A stretch of DNA of 64,000 bases from Mesorhizobium sp. NZP2298. GTDB lineage: Bacteria; Pseudomonadota; Alphaproteobacteria; Rhizobiales; Rhizobiaceae. Position numbers and translations under genes: made by a program. The stretch spans positions 6,088,001 to 6,152,000 of the forward strand of contig NZ_CP033365.1 in the NCBI RefSeq assembly GCF_013170825.1, read 5' to 3'. The notes beneath the pieces were generated by a model. The model was not told where the DNA came from. It searched no databases and saw nothing but the letters and a program-made list of their open reading frames with translations. Positions 45,589-53,662 of this stretch are shown piece after piece (position 1 is the stretch's first letter; the number at the start of each line of letters is the position of its first letter).

Positions 45589-46608
45589 TCAATTCGCTGA
45601 ACCCAACCTCGGATCGATGATGTACTTCATGCCTTTCTGAGCCATGGCGCTGTCGAACAGATGGTTCCAGTTCTCCAGCGAACCGGCTTCGGTGACCAGT
45701 ACGTCGAGGTCGACATTCCTTTTCTCGATCAGCGCCATGGTCTGCAGCCACGATGCAGGCGTAGAGGCAAAGCCTGAGGTAACGACCAGTTCTTTGCGGC
45801 ATACGGCATCGAAATCCACGTCGATGTTTTTGCCGAACAGCCCGACCTGCAGCAGCCGCCCTCCTTTGCGCAATGCCTTCAGTGCATCGGCCTGTCCATG
45901 GCCATTTCCAGAGCATTCAATAACGACGTCAAAACTGTCCGGGGGGAGCGCGGTTTCACCCGCCACCGAACAGTCAAAGCCGATCGACTGCAGGAGATCC
46001 AGCCGGCCGCGATCACTGGAAGTCCCGCGCGCGACGACGGACGCACCGCAGGCCTTGGCGACCTGGGCGGCGACGGCGCCGATAGCCCCGGGGCCTATAA
46101 CCAGGACGTTGTCGCTCGGTGCGATGGCACAACCGTAAGCAAAAACCGCATTGCATACGCAGGCCAGCGGTTCAGCCAGGGACGCGCCGTAGTCACTGAG
46201 CCAGTCGGGAACTTCGTGAAGGTTCGAGACGGGCACCTGAACCCAGGGAGCCATGCCGCCATTGACATGCGTGCCGATCGACCGCCTGCTGGAACAGAGA
46301 TTGGGTCGTCCGCCCCGGCAGTAGCGGCACTGGCGGCACGTATCGAAGAACGTCTCGAGAACCACGCGTTTGCCCAGCCACGACCGATCGACACCCTCAC
46401 CGATCTCACTCACCAGTCCGCAGACTTCATGACCGATCACCACCGGCGGGGTAACCTTGTACTCGCCTTTCAGAATATGCAGGTCAGTGCCGCAAATTCC
46501 TGTCGCCCGCACGGCGACAATGGCATGCCCGGGCAAGATCTCAGGTTCCGGCAGGTCGATGAGTTCGACGTCACCAGGACCATTGCTCAGTTTGGCTACG
46601 CCCTTCAT
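45589..46608 (-). CDS. zinc-dependent alcohol/polyol dehydrogenase (MDR family)
   Basis: 339 residues. The catalytic zinc site has CGTDLH and GHEVCGLVSEIGEGV. The structural zinc site is CRQCRYCRGGRPNLC with four Cys. The cofactor motif is VIGPGAIGAVAAQVA (about 168-182). Relatives are threonine, sorbitol and L-idonate-type dehydrogenases, so oxidation of a sugar-alcohol or sugar-acid hydroxyl is likely. It is the last gene of the minus-strand operon that starts at 49545, and convergent with the GntR gene. Confidence 0.92.
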   Translation of the reverse strand: MKGVAKLSNGPGDVELIDLPEPEILPGHAIVAVRATGICGTDLHILKGEYKVTPPVVIGHEVCGLVSEIGEGVDRSWLGKRVVLETFFDTCRQCRYCRGGRPNLCSSRRSIGTHVNGGMAPWVQVPVSNLHEVPDWLSDYGASLAEPLACVCNAVFAYGCAIAPSDNVLVIGPGAIGAVAAQVAKACGASVVARGTSSDRGRLDLLQSIGFDCSVAGETALPPDSFDVVIECSGNGHGQADALKALRKGGRLLQVGLFGKNIDVDFDAVCRKELVVTSGFASTPASWLQTMALIEKRNVDLDVLVTEAGSLENWNHLFDSAMAQKGMKYIIDPRLGSAN

Positions 46609-46666
46609 AGCGGACCTCGTGCTTGGCTCTTGAGTTTGGAAGGTTCGTTGGTCGCTGCCGCTTCGA

Positions 46667-47542
46667 TCATCCCGCGAAGCGATGCTCCGGAAGTCCGGTC
46701 ACTCCCAGGCCATGGACGGCGAACACACTGCCGCGGGCTGCGCCGTCGGCAGGGAGGTGGGGAAGATGGCGCTTTGCCATCGAGGTGACATACAGAATGT
46801 CGAGGCGGGGCCCGCCGAACATGACACTAGTGACCTTCTTGACCGGCATTTCGACCACCCGATCAACCGAACCGTCTGGTGCATAGCGGATGAGCCTGCC
46901 GTCATAGACCTGCGCATTCCAGAGGAAGCCTTCGGCGTCGACCGTCGACCCGTCTGCAGCGCCGCCGGTCGATGTGTCCAGTCGGGCAAAGGTCCGCCGA
47001 TTGGAAACCTGACCGCGCGACAAATCATAGTCATAGGCCCAGATCTCGCCGGACCAGGAGTCGGCGAAATAGAAGATGTCACCGGATGGACTCCAGCAGG
47101 GACCGTTGGAGACAATGATACCGTCGTCGAGCTTGTGCACCGTGAGGTCGGGATCAAGACGATAGAGCGCGGCGTTCTTGCCCGATTCCTTGGTGTCCAT
47201 CGAACCGGCAATGAAGCGGCCGGCTTTGTCGACCTTGCCATCGTTCAGGCGATTGTTGGGCTTGTCGGGCTCAGGATCGAAGATGAGTTCGACGTCGCCG
47301 GTGCGGAGATCAAGGAAGTGAAAACCCCGCTGCAGCGAAACCACGGCACGGTCGTTCTTGCAGAGGGCCAGCGAACCAATCATCTGGGGCAGATCCCAGG
47401 CACGCACTTCGCGCCCATCAGCAGTCGACCTGAAAACGTTCATCCCGGTGCTGTCGATCCAGTAGAGCCGCTCCTGCTCGACGTCCCAGAGCGGGCCTTC
47501 GCCAAGGTGCGTTTTGACATCGCACACAACCTCGATTTTCAT
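46667..47542 (-). CDS. SMP-30/gluconolactonase family lactonase
   Basis: 291 residues forming a six-bladed propeller. HLGEGPLWDVEQERLYWID carries the first metal Glu. NRLNDGKVDKAGRFIAGSMD and VSNGPCWSP supply further ligand positions, with GAADGSTVDAEGFLWNA giving the late Asp. These enzymes open sugar lactones such as gluconolactone. The start at 47542 has GGGAGGAG. With the neighbouring dehydrogenase it would make a sugar to lactone to acid route, which is inference. Confidence 0.9.
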   Translation of the reverse strand: MKIEVVCDVKTHLGEGPLWDVEQERLYWIDSTGMNVFRSTADGREVRAWDLPQMIGSLALCKNDRAVVSLQRGFHFLDLRTGDVELIFDPEPDKPNNRLNDGKVDKAGRFIAGSMDTKESGKNAALYRLDPDLTVHKLDDGIIVSNGPCWSPSGDIFYFADSWSGEIWAYDYDLSRGQVSNRRTFARLDTSTGGAADGSTVDAEGFLWNAQVYDGRLIRYAPDGSVDRVVEMPVKKVTSVMFGGPRLDILYVTSMAKRHLPHLPADGAARGSVFAVHGLGVTGLPEHRFAG

Positions 47543-47600
47543 CGTCTTCTCCTCCCTTGGGGCATGCATTCACGATCAGCGCGGACGCGCTGCTGTTTCG

Positions 47601-48917
47601 TCACAGGATCATGTTCAGCGGATCTTCAAGAGCGGCCTTGATAGCCGCCAGCAGTTGCGCCCCACGGGCACCATCAACCGAGCGATGGTCGACCGAAAGC
47701 GTGGCAGTCATCATTGTGCGCACCGCCATCTCATCGCCGCGCACCACGGCTCGTTTTTCGCCGGCACCTACCGCCAGGATGCAACTTTGGGGCGGGTTGA
47801 TGATCGCCGCGAAATGCTCAACCCCGTACATTCCGAGATTGGAAATGCTGAAACCGCCACCCTGATATTCTTCGGGCTTGAGCTTCCCAGCGCGCGCGGT
47901 CGCGGCCAGCGCCTTCATCTCATTGCTGATCTCGACAAGGCCTTTCCTGTCAGCATCGCGGATCACTGGCGTGATCAGCCCGCCGTCGGTCGATACGGCG
48001 ACGGAAATGTCGACATCCTCGAACTGAAGGATCGCCTCCTCGGTCCACATTGAATTGGCCTGAGGAACGCGGCGTAATGCAGTTGCAGACGCCTTAATGA
48101 TGAAGTCGTTGATCGACAGTTTGTAGTCGGCGCCAGGGCGGGCGTTCAGTTTTGCCCGGGTGGCAAGCAGTTCTTCTAGGTCAATCGAAGCCGTCAGATA
48201 GAAATGCGGCACCGTCCGCTTTGACTCGAGGAGCCGCCTGGCGATGGTCCGACGCATCGCGTTGTTGGGGACTGCCGTATGCTTCTGCCATGGCAACGGC
48301 GTGTGCCCAGACGATGCGGATGCCCCACCAACTGGCAAGGGCGCGTCTCCATCGGTCGCCGGGACCGTGTCGATTGTCGGCGCGCGCACAGGGGACGTCG
48401 CGGGCGCGACCCGAGACCCGCGGTCCAGCAATTGCTGCACGTCCGCCTTCAGGATACGCTGCCTGGGACCACTTCCGATCACCCCCGCGAGATCGAGATC
48501 GTTGACCCGCGCGATGGCGCGGGCCAGCGGGCTGGCGAATATCCGGGCACCTGGCCCAGCGTCGTCCGGATTGGCCTCGCCGGGCATCGCCGGGGGGTGT
48601 TCCAGCGGCATGGCGAGCGCGCTCGCTGCCGGCTCCCTCTCCGGCAGCCTGATCAGGGGTGAAGGCGCGGCCTCGCCTTCGCCCTGCAAAATGGCAATCG
48701 GCCGTTGGACCGGAACGCCGTCCGTTCCTTCTGGCACCAATATCTGAAGAACCTTCCCGCCGCCTGGAGCTTCGAATTCGAGAGTGGCCTTGTCGGTTTC
48801 GATCTCGGCGATAACATCTCCCGCGTTGATCGTGTCCCCTTCCTTGACCAGCCATCGCGCGAGCCTGCCTTCCGTCATTGAAGGAGCCAGCGCTGGCATC
48901 AAAAGTTCCTGCGACAT
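47601..48917 (-). CDS. dihydrolipoamide acyltransferase (E2)
   Basis: 438 residues. The lipoyl domain (about 1-80) has IETDKATLEFE with the lipoylated Lys. The peripheral-subunit-binding domain (about 127-168) reads FASPLARAIARVNDLDL with RQRILKADVQQLL. The catalytic domain (about 215-438) ends with DHRSVDGARGAQLL, the HxxxDG active site. Ala/Pro-rich linkers join the parts. It should pair with the fused E1 at 35841, in the other operon of the same presumed regulon. E3 would have to come from elsewhere. Confidence 0.93.
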   Translation of the reverse strand: MSQELLMPALAPSMTEGRLARWLVKEGDTINAGDVIAEIETDKATLEFEAPGGGKVLQILVPEGTDGVPVQRPIAILQGEGEAAPSPLIRLPEREPAASALAMPLEHPPAMPGEANPDDAGPGARIFASPLARAIARVNDLDLAGVIGSGPRQRILKADVQQLLDRGSRVAPATSPVRAPTIDTVPATDGDAPLPVGGASASSGHTPLPWQKHTAVPNNAMRRTIARRLLESKRTVPHFYLTASIDLEELLATRAKLNARPGADYKLSINDFIIKASATALRRVPQANSMWTEEAILQFEDVDISVAVSTDGGLITPVIRDADRKGLVEISNEMKALAATARAGKLKPEEYQGGGFSISNLGMYGVEHFAAIINPPQSCILAVGAGEKRAVVRGDEMAVRTMMTATLSVDHRSVDGARGAQLLAAIKAALEDPLNMIL

Positions 48918-48975
48918 CAGATTGCGATCCTTCGGCCACGGCCTCGATTGACCAATGCATGGTAGGGCTCAACGC

Positions 48976-49545
48976 TCACCGGCCGGGCAGCCTTGTGTCC
49001 CACAAGCGGCGTTCGGTTTCTTTCTCGTATCCTTTGCCGCCCGGGAAACTCACGAGCTCGCATTGCAGGCCCCACGGCGTCAGGAAATAGATCCAGGTCT
49101 GCCCGGCGCTGGGACCCTCGGTCCGGACGATCGGTTCACCGAGCGTTCGCACGCCTTTCTCCCGGAGGTAGGCAAGCGCGGCATGAAGGTCGTCGACGTA
49201 GAACGCGAGATGGTGACCGCCGACATCGCTGTTGCGTGGTGGAACGAGCTTCTGATCGGCTGCCTCATACTCAAAAAGCTCGATGTTGGATCCATGGCCG
49301 CAGCGTAGGAAGCGCAGGCGCCGCATGACGGCGCGCGGATCGACATTCAGCTGCCGCTGCATCCAGTCGTCTGCGAATTGAAACGGTCCCAGTTCGTAGA
49401 ATGCTTCACAGCCCAGCACGTTCACGAAGAACTCGACCGCCTCTTCGAGCTTGGGTACCGTGATGCCAATGTGATCAATGCCACGCATCCCGGGCATGCC
49501 GGTCGATCCGGCTCGCTCTGTGGCGTTCGCACGCGACTGACTCAT
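48976..49545 (-). CDS. VOC (glyoxalase/dioxygenase) superfamily protein
   Basis: 189 residues. IDHIGITVPKLEEAVEFFVN opens the first beta-alpha-beta-beta-beta unit with a His ligand. GGHHLAFYVDDLHAALAYL gives the second His and LQCELVSFPGG the Glu. The three-ligand pattern fits glyoxalase I, epimerase or extradiol dioxygenase types; the reaction cannot be named. GGGAGGA precedes the ATG at 49545. It is first in the operon to E2, lactonase and dehydrogenase, with candidate GntR operators upstream. Confidence 0.88.
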   Translation of the reverse strand: MSQSRANATERAGSTGMPGMRGIDHIGITVPKLEEAVEFFVNVLGCEAFYELGPFQFADDWMQRQLNVDPRAVMRRLRFLRCGHGSNIELFEYEAADQKLVPPRNSDVGGHHLAFYVDDLHAALAYLREKGVRTLGEPIVRTEGPSAGQTWIYFLTPWGLQCELVSFPGGKGYEKETERRLWDTRLPGR

Positions 49546-49663
49546 ATTTCCTCCCTGGCTCGCGTGACGCGCTACCATCGGTCACGCGATCAACTGACTT
49601 GCGCAGGCCTCCCCCGCAATGGATGCAGCCTCCCATAAGGTGGCGACCTCATATTCCGGGACT

Positions 49664-49675
49664 ATTGTATCCAAT
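49664..49675. promoter_or_regulatory. candidate GntR operator, ATTGTATCCAAT
   Basis: Exact reverse complement of the 12-mer ATTGGATACAAT found upstream of the sugar ABC operon. It is 119 bases upstream of the VOC start. Confidence 0.65.
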
Positions 49676-49725
49676 TATGCGTCTAGTCAACGGCAAATAG
49701 CTCAAATTCTGATTCTATGTGTTCC

Positions 49726-49737
49726 AATGGATACATC
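49726..49737. promoter_or_regulatory. second candidate GntR operator, AATGGATACATC
   Basis: Core ATGGATACAT, two to three mismatches from the consensus. It is 51 bases from the first site and 150 bases upstream of the aroE-like start. Confidence 0.5.
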
Positions 49738-49888
49738 TTCACACCGCACGCGTTCTGGTGTACGCGATCCAGGGGACGCAACGAGGCGGCAAACGCTGGT
49801 GGTGCACTGGCGCCTGTTGCTCGCGGAAGTGCTAAGCGGTGTCCGTATGAACGCGCGGATACGATGGGCTGGATGAGGAGGCCAAGGG

Positions 49889-50683
49889 ATGGAAAAGCCA
49901 ATCACAGGGACGACAAGACTCTACTTCATTGTCGCCGATCCTGTTCATCACGTCAGGACGCCAGCAGCTTTCAACGCGCGTCTCGCCGCAGCCGAAGCCG
50001 ATGCCGTGATGGTCGCTACTCAAGTCGCACCAGCGGGCCTGGCGGACTTCATAGCTGGGCTCCGCAGGATCAAGAACGTTGGCGGCCTGATCGTCACCGT
50101 CCCTCATAAGCAGGCCATGGTGGCGCTTTGCGACGAGCTCGCGCCAGCGGCTGAACGGGCTGGAAGTCTGAACGCCGTAAGGATCGAGAACAACAGGCTG
50201 ATTGGCGAGAACTTCGATGGGATCGGCTTCGTTCAGGGGCTGTTGAGCGCAGGCTACGATGTGCTGGGCAAACGTGCGTTGTTGCTGGGCAGTGGAGGAG
50301 CAGCATCGGCAATAGCCTTTGCGCTTGCCGATGCCGGAGTTGCAGATCTGGCGATCTGGAACCGCAGCATAGATAAGGCTGAGGCGCTCGCTGAACGGGT
50401 GCGAACATCGACCGGAGTGACTTCGCGCGCTGATCCGCACCGCGATACATCGGGCATTGATCTGATCGTAAATGCGACATCGCTTGGAATGAGGGCGGAA
50501 GACGAACTTCCGATCCCTGCGGACGCTATTCGCTCGAATCATATGGTCGCCGAAGCAGTCATGAACCCGCCGGAAACAGAGCTTTTGCAAATCGCCAAAA
50601 GCCACGGCGCATCCGTTCACCAAGGGTACCACATGCTCGCCGCGCAACTCGACGCGATGGGTCGTTACGTCGGAGCGTTCTAA
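49889..50683 (+). CDS. shikimate dehydrogenase family (AroE-like)
   Basis: 264 residues. The N-terminal substrate domain has NVGGLIVTVPHK with the catalytic Lys, and GENFDGIGFVQG with the Asp. The cofactor motif is LLLGSGGAASAIAFAL (about 131-146), followed by NRSIDKAEALAERV; NRS rather than NRT is ordinary variation. NATSLGM and HQGYHMLAAQ complete the family pattern. Its place beside a catabolic operon and GntR-like sites points to a quinate/shikimate-type or other polyol catabolic paralogue rather than the biosynthetic enzyme. GGAGG precedes the ATG. Confidence 0.88.
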   Translation: MEKPITGTTRLYFIVADPVHHVRTPAAFNARLAAAEADAVMVATQVAPAGLADFIAGLRRIKNVGGLIVTVPHKQAMVALCDELAPAAERAGSLNAVRIENNRLIGENFDGIGFVQGLLSAGYDVLGKRALLLGSGGAASAIAFALADAGVADLAIWNRSIDKAEALAERVRTSTGVTSRADPHRDTSGIDLIVNATSLGMRAEDELPIPADAIRSNHMVAEAVMNPPETELLQIAKSHGASVHQGYHMLAAQLDAMGRYVGAF

Positions 50684-50810
50684 GTCGAAGCAAAACCCTT
50701 TGGCGTTCTTTGCCAGTGGTTCAGACCTGTCCACAGGACACCGTTGACCTCGCGCTGCGGTCGCAACCGCGTGCGTGTCGTCACAGAACGCAGCAAGATG
50801 GGAGTACAGC

Positions 50811-51665
50811 ATGAAAGATAGTGTCGTCGTCATAACCGGGGCAACTTCCGGCATCGGCGCCGTCGCTGCAATGCGGCTCGCCGAGAGGGGCGCGCGCATC
50901 ATTTTCGTCGCACGCGACCCCATCCGGGGTACAGAGACCCTTGAAAAGCTGCATCGCCTCGCCCCAAACCTTGAACACAGAATGTTCATCGCCGACCTCG
51001 GCAGCGTCGCCGATACCAGGCGCGTCGCCGCCGACATCGCCGCCGCCGAGTCGAGGATCGACATCCTGATCAACAACGCAGGCACGATGCTCGATCGGCG
51101 GATAATAACGCCGGAGGGGCTGGAGTTAACCTTTGCCCTCAATCATATGGCGTACTTCGTGCTGACCGAAGGACTACTGCATCGGCTGGTCGCTTCTGCC
51201 CCTTCGCGTATCGTCAATACTGCGTCATCCGTTCACAAGGGCGCCAAACTCAATTTCGCCGATCTTCAAGGCCTGGAGTCGCCAGATGCTCTCAGCGCCT
51301 ATGGCCGCTCGAAACTCTGCAACATCCTGTTTACTCGCGAGCTTGCCCGCCGCCTGGCGGGGACAGGGGTGACGGCCAACTGTCTGCATCCAGGATTCGT
51401 TGCCACGCGAATAGCTGCCAACATGGGAGGCATAGTCAGGCTCATCAACCCAATCGTTTCACTGTTTGCGACGTCCCCGGAAGGCGGAGCCGAGACGATC
51501 ATATATCTTGCCAGTTCTCCAGAAGTTGAGGGTGTGACGGGACAGTATTTCTACAGATGCTCGCCGATGGCGCCATCGGCCGGTGCGCAAGATGATGCCG
51601 TCGCCGCCCGACTTTGGGAGGAGAGCGAGCGCCTCGCGAGTCAAATCCCCCGGCAAAGCGCGTGA
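50811..51665 (+). CDS. short-chain dehydrogenase, retinol-dehydrogenase-like
   Basis: 284 residues. VVVITGATSGIGAVAAMRLA is the cofactor motif, DILINNAGTM the structural NNAG, IVNTASSVH the Ser and YGRSKLCN the Tyr/Lys pair. ARDP after the second strand suggests NADP. GGGAG precedes the ATG at 50811. It follows the AroE-like gene on the same strand after 127 bases. The substrate is not evident. Confidence 0.9.
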   Translation: MKDSVVVITGATSGIGAVAAMRLAERGARIIFVARDPIRGTETLEKLHRLAPNLEHRMFIADLGSVADTRRVAADIAAAESRIDILINNAGTMLDRRIITPEGLELTFALNHMAYFVLTEGLLHRLVASAPSRIVNTASSVHKGAKLNFADLQGLESPDALSAYGRSKLCNILFTRELARRLAGTGVTANCLHPGFVATRIAANMGGIVRLINPIVSLFATSPEGGAETIIYLASSPEVEGVTGQYFYRCSPMAPSAGAQDDAVAARLWEESERLASQIPRQSA

Positions 51666-51763
51666 TGCCTGCCTCTGGGCCTGATGGGTCGGGCGCGACA
51701 GACTGTCTGATGGATCCGTCTAAAGGCTTTGCGCAGCAGCGGGTCTTCACCCACAGGCGGGCT

Positions 51764-52049
51764 TCAAGATCGGAGATCGCGCAACACGGTCAGGTCATCC
51801 ACCGTAAAGGCAAATGTGAACAGGTGGCAGGCTCCAACCGAGATGGGCTTCAGCGCACCCAGTTCACTGGCCGGCTCTCCGAATATTTCAAAGTAGGTCC
51901 CCTTTCCAGATCTCTCCAAGCTGGATGTCCCGCGACTTGCCGCGCGCAGGGACCATTCCGTGCAGTTCGGTGGTCCCATCATGTGCCATCGCGAGCGTGG
52001 CGCTTTGGCCTCTATGCAGGTCCTCTGACTTGTCCCTGTAGAGATTCAT
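51764..52049 (-). pseudogene. possible frameshifted small ORF left of luxR
   Basis: From an ATG at 52049 the minus strand reads 53 residues ending ...RDIQLGEIWKGDLL. If one G of the AAAGGGG run near 51910 is removed, the frame continues ...GTYFEIFGEPASELGAL and ends FAFTVDDLTVLRDLRS at 51764, a plausible protein of about 93 residues. No ribosome site is visible and I do not recognise the family. The rest of the 424-base gap 51666-52089 holds nothing I can name. Confidence 0.25.
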
Positions 52050-52089
52050 GGTCAAGGAGGGTGGAATCGATCACCACTCGGGAGGGACG

Positions 52090-52872
52090 ATGTTGCGTTC
52101 GTTTTCCCGGTCTCCTCGGCAGGAGATGAAACCGCGCAATTGGCGCAGTCATCTTGACCAGACCTACAGCATTCTCGAGGGCATCTGGAACTGCCGTAGC
52201 GCCGACGAGATCTGTCGATGTCTTCTGAAGCACTGCGGGCGCTTCGGCGCGACGCACATTCTCGCGGGCGCAATCCCGCCACCACGCGCATCGAGACGCA
52301 AACAGCTGTCCCATGTGCTGCTAACAGCTTGGCCTGAGGAATGGTCGCAGCGCTATTTCTCAAGAGGCTATCTCGATCAGGATCCAACCATTCGCCTCGT
52401 CAGCCGCGGCAGCCAGCCATTCCTTTGGAGCGAGGTCGGAGAGACCTTGAACATAGGTCCCTCCGGCCGTCGCGTGATGGACGAGGCGACCGAGTTTCGC
52501 TTGCATGAAGGGTTGACCGTCTCGTTCGCCACTGTCGAGCGGCAGGCGGTTGGCTTTTCCATCGCTGGCGAAAGACTTGAGATCGGTTCTGGCGAGTATG
52601 TCAGCTTGCAATTCGTCGCAGCCTTTGCGCTCGGCCGTGCGTTGGCTCTGGTCGATGGGATCCTGAACCGTGAGCCTGTGAGGCTCTCGCCGAGGCAGCG
52701 CGATGTCCTTCATTGGGCGTCCGAAGGGCTCAGCGTCGACAGTATCGCCCTGCGGTTAAACATCAGCCGCAACACCGTGGATACCCATCTGCGGGCCGTG
52801 CGCGAAAGGCTTGGCGTCGCCAGCACCGTTCATGCGGTAGCGGAAGCGTTCCGCCTTCGAATAATCCGCTGA
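52090..52872 (+). CDS. LuxR-type AHL-responsive regulator (TraR-like)
   Basis: 260 residues. The N-terminal autoinducer domain (about 20-175) keeps the ligand residues of TraR/LuxR: Trp in AWPEEWSQRYF, Tyr next to it, Asp in GYLDQDP and Trp in PFLWSEV; HEGLTVSF supplies the conserved Gly. The C-terminal GerE HTH (about 195-258) has LSPRQRDVLHWASEGLSVDS then IALRLNISRNTVDTHLRAV. GGAGGG at 52081 sets the start at 52090. It lies directly upstream of the AHL synthase gene, next to the trb operon, as in rhizobial conjugative elements, so it most likely activates transfer. Confidence 0.93.
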   Translation: MLRSFSRSPRQEMKPRNWRSHLDQTYSILEGIWNCRSADEICRCLLKHCGRFGATHILAGAIPPPRASRRKQLSHVLLTAWPEEWSQRYFSRGYLDQDPTIRLVSRGSQPFLWSEVGETLNIGPSGRRVMDEATEFRLHEGLTVSFATVERQAVGFSIAGERLEIGSGEYVSLQFVAAFALGRALALVDGILNREPVRLSPRQRDVLHWASEGLSVDSIALRLNISRNTVDTHLRAVRERLGVASTVHAVAEAFRLRIIR

Positions 52873-52878
52873 GCCTCA

Positions 52879-52896
52879 CGGCATCGCGTGATGCCG
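52879..52896. promoter_or_regulatory. 18-bp palindrome between luxR and luxI genes, lux/tra-box candidate
   Basis: CGGCATC-gcgt-GATGCCG, perfect 7-base arms. It lies 54 bases upstream of the synthase start. The 18-base dyad length matches TraR/LuxR boxes, and there is no T tract to suggest a terminator. Confidence 0.5.
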
Positions 52897-52949
52897 CGCT
52901 GTCCATGGTTCAAGCACGATCGGTTGACCTGAGGGAAAGGACAACCGAA

Positions 52950-53558
52950 ATGCTTCATGTTGTAACGGCGAGCAATGCTGACCAATACCGCACGGAAATG
53001 GAGCAGGCATTCCGCCTGCGCCACAAGGTGTTTGTCGACGAGAAGGGCTGGACTGACCTGGCACGGGAGGACGGCCTTGAAACAGACCGCTTCGACGACG
53101 AGCACGCCGTGCACATGCTCTATGCGATGAACGGGCGCGTCATCGGTTATCAGCGCATGCTGCCGTCAACCCGTCCGCATCTGCTTTCGGATGTGCTCTC
53201 CGATCTCTGCGAAAGCGAGCCACCGGTCGGCGCGAATATCTGGGAATGGACCCGCTATTGCGTCGAGGCGGGTCATCGCGAGCGAGGGCGAATGCTGAGC
53301 CCCGTCGCGAATGCCCTTCTTTCCGGCATTGTCGAATGGGGTCTTGGCTGCGGGGTTGACACCATCATCATCGAGATGAATCCGCTATGGCTCTTGCGCC
53401 TTGTCCAACTGCATTTTCGGGTCACACCGCTCGGCTTGCCAAAGATGATCGGCGGCGAGGAAACGGTGGCTGTGACTGCCAGCTTCGATGGGCGGACCCT
53501 TGCCAGACTGCGCGAGATGCGGAAGGCGAGCCAGCCCGCCGGCACTGACGACAGTTGA
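52950..53558 (+). CDS. acyl-homoserine-lactone synthase (LuxI/TraI-like)
   Basis: 202 residues. The catalytic pattern of LuxI proteins is present: FRLRHKVFVDEKGW (Arg, Phe, Trp), DRFDDEHAVHML (the two Asp), IGYQRMLPSTRPHLL (Arg) and WEWTRYCV (Glu and Arg). The enzyme makes an AHL from S-adenosylmethionine and an acyl carrier. Start 52950 follows GGGAAAGGA. It is the partner of the LuxR gene; together they form a quorum-sensing switch for the trb genes on the opposite strand. The acyl chain cannot be told from the sequence. Confidence 0.93.
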   Translation: MLHVVTASNADQYRTEMEQAFRLRHKVFVDEKGWTDLAREDGLETDRFDDEHAVHMLYAMNGRVIGYQRMLPSTRPHLLSDVLSDLCESEPPVGANIWEWTRYCVEAGHRERGRMLSPVANALLSGIVEWGLGCGVDTIIIEMNPLWLLRLVQLHFRVTPLGLPKMIGGEETVAVTASFDGRTLARLREMRKASQPAGTDDS

Positions 53559-53662
53559 GCCTAGCACAGCCTGAGGGGGCGTCTGGGGAATGAGGAGATG
53601 GAGCCGGGAAAGCGTTCCTCCCCGGCTTCCGCTTTCAAGCAGAATTTTAGCAAGGAAAAGTG

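Larger units (their letters stand above)
49546..49888. other. divergent regulatory region between VOC operon and aroE-like gene
   Basis: 343 bases with the two operator-like sites listed separately and no supported gene. Confidence 0.55.

Noticed and set aside
49832..51142. A 436-residue minus-strand frame opposite the AroE-like and SDR genes
   Set aside because: Both plus-strand genes have intact motifs and ribosome sites; the antisense frame has neither.
53602..53627. Hairpin AGCCGGG / CCCGGCT after the AHL synthase gene as a terminator
   Set aside because: The loop is long (12 bases) and no T tract follows; it may still be a structural element but cannot be called a terminator.
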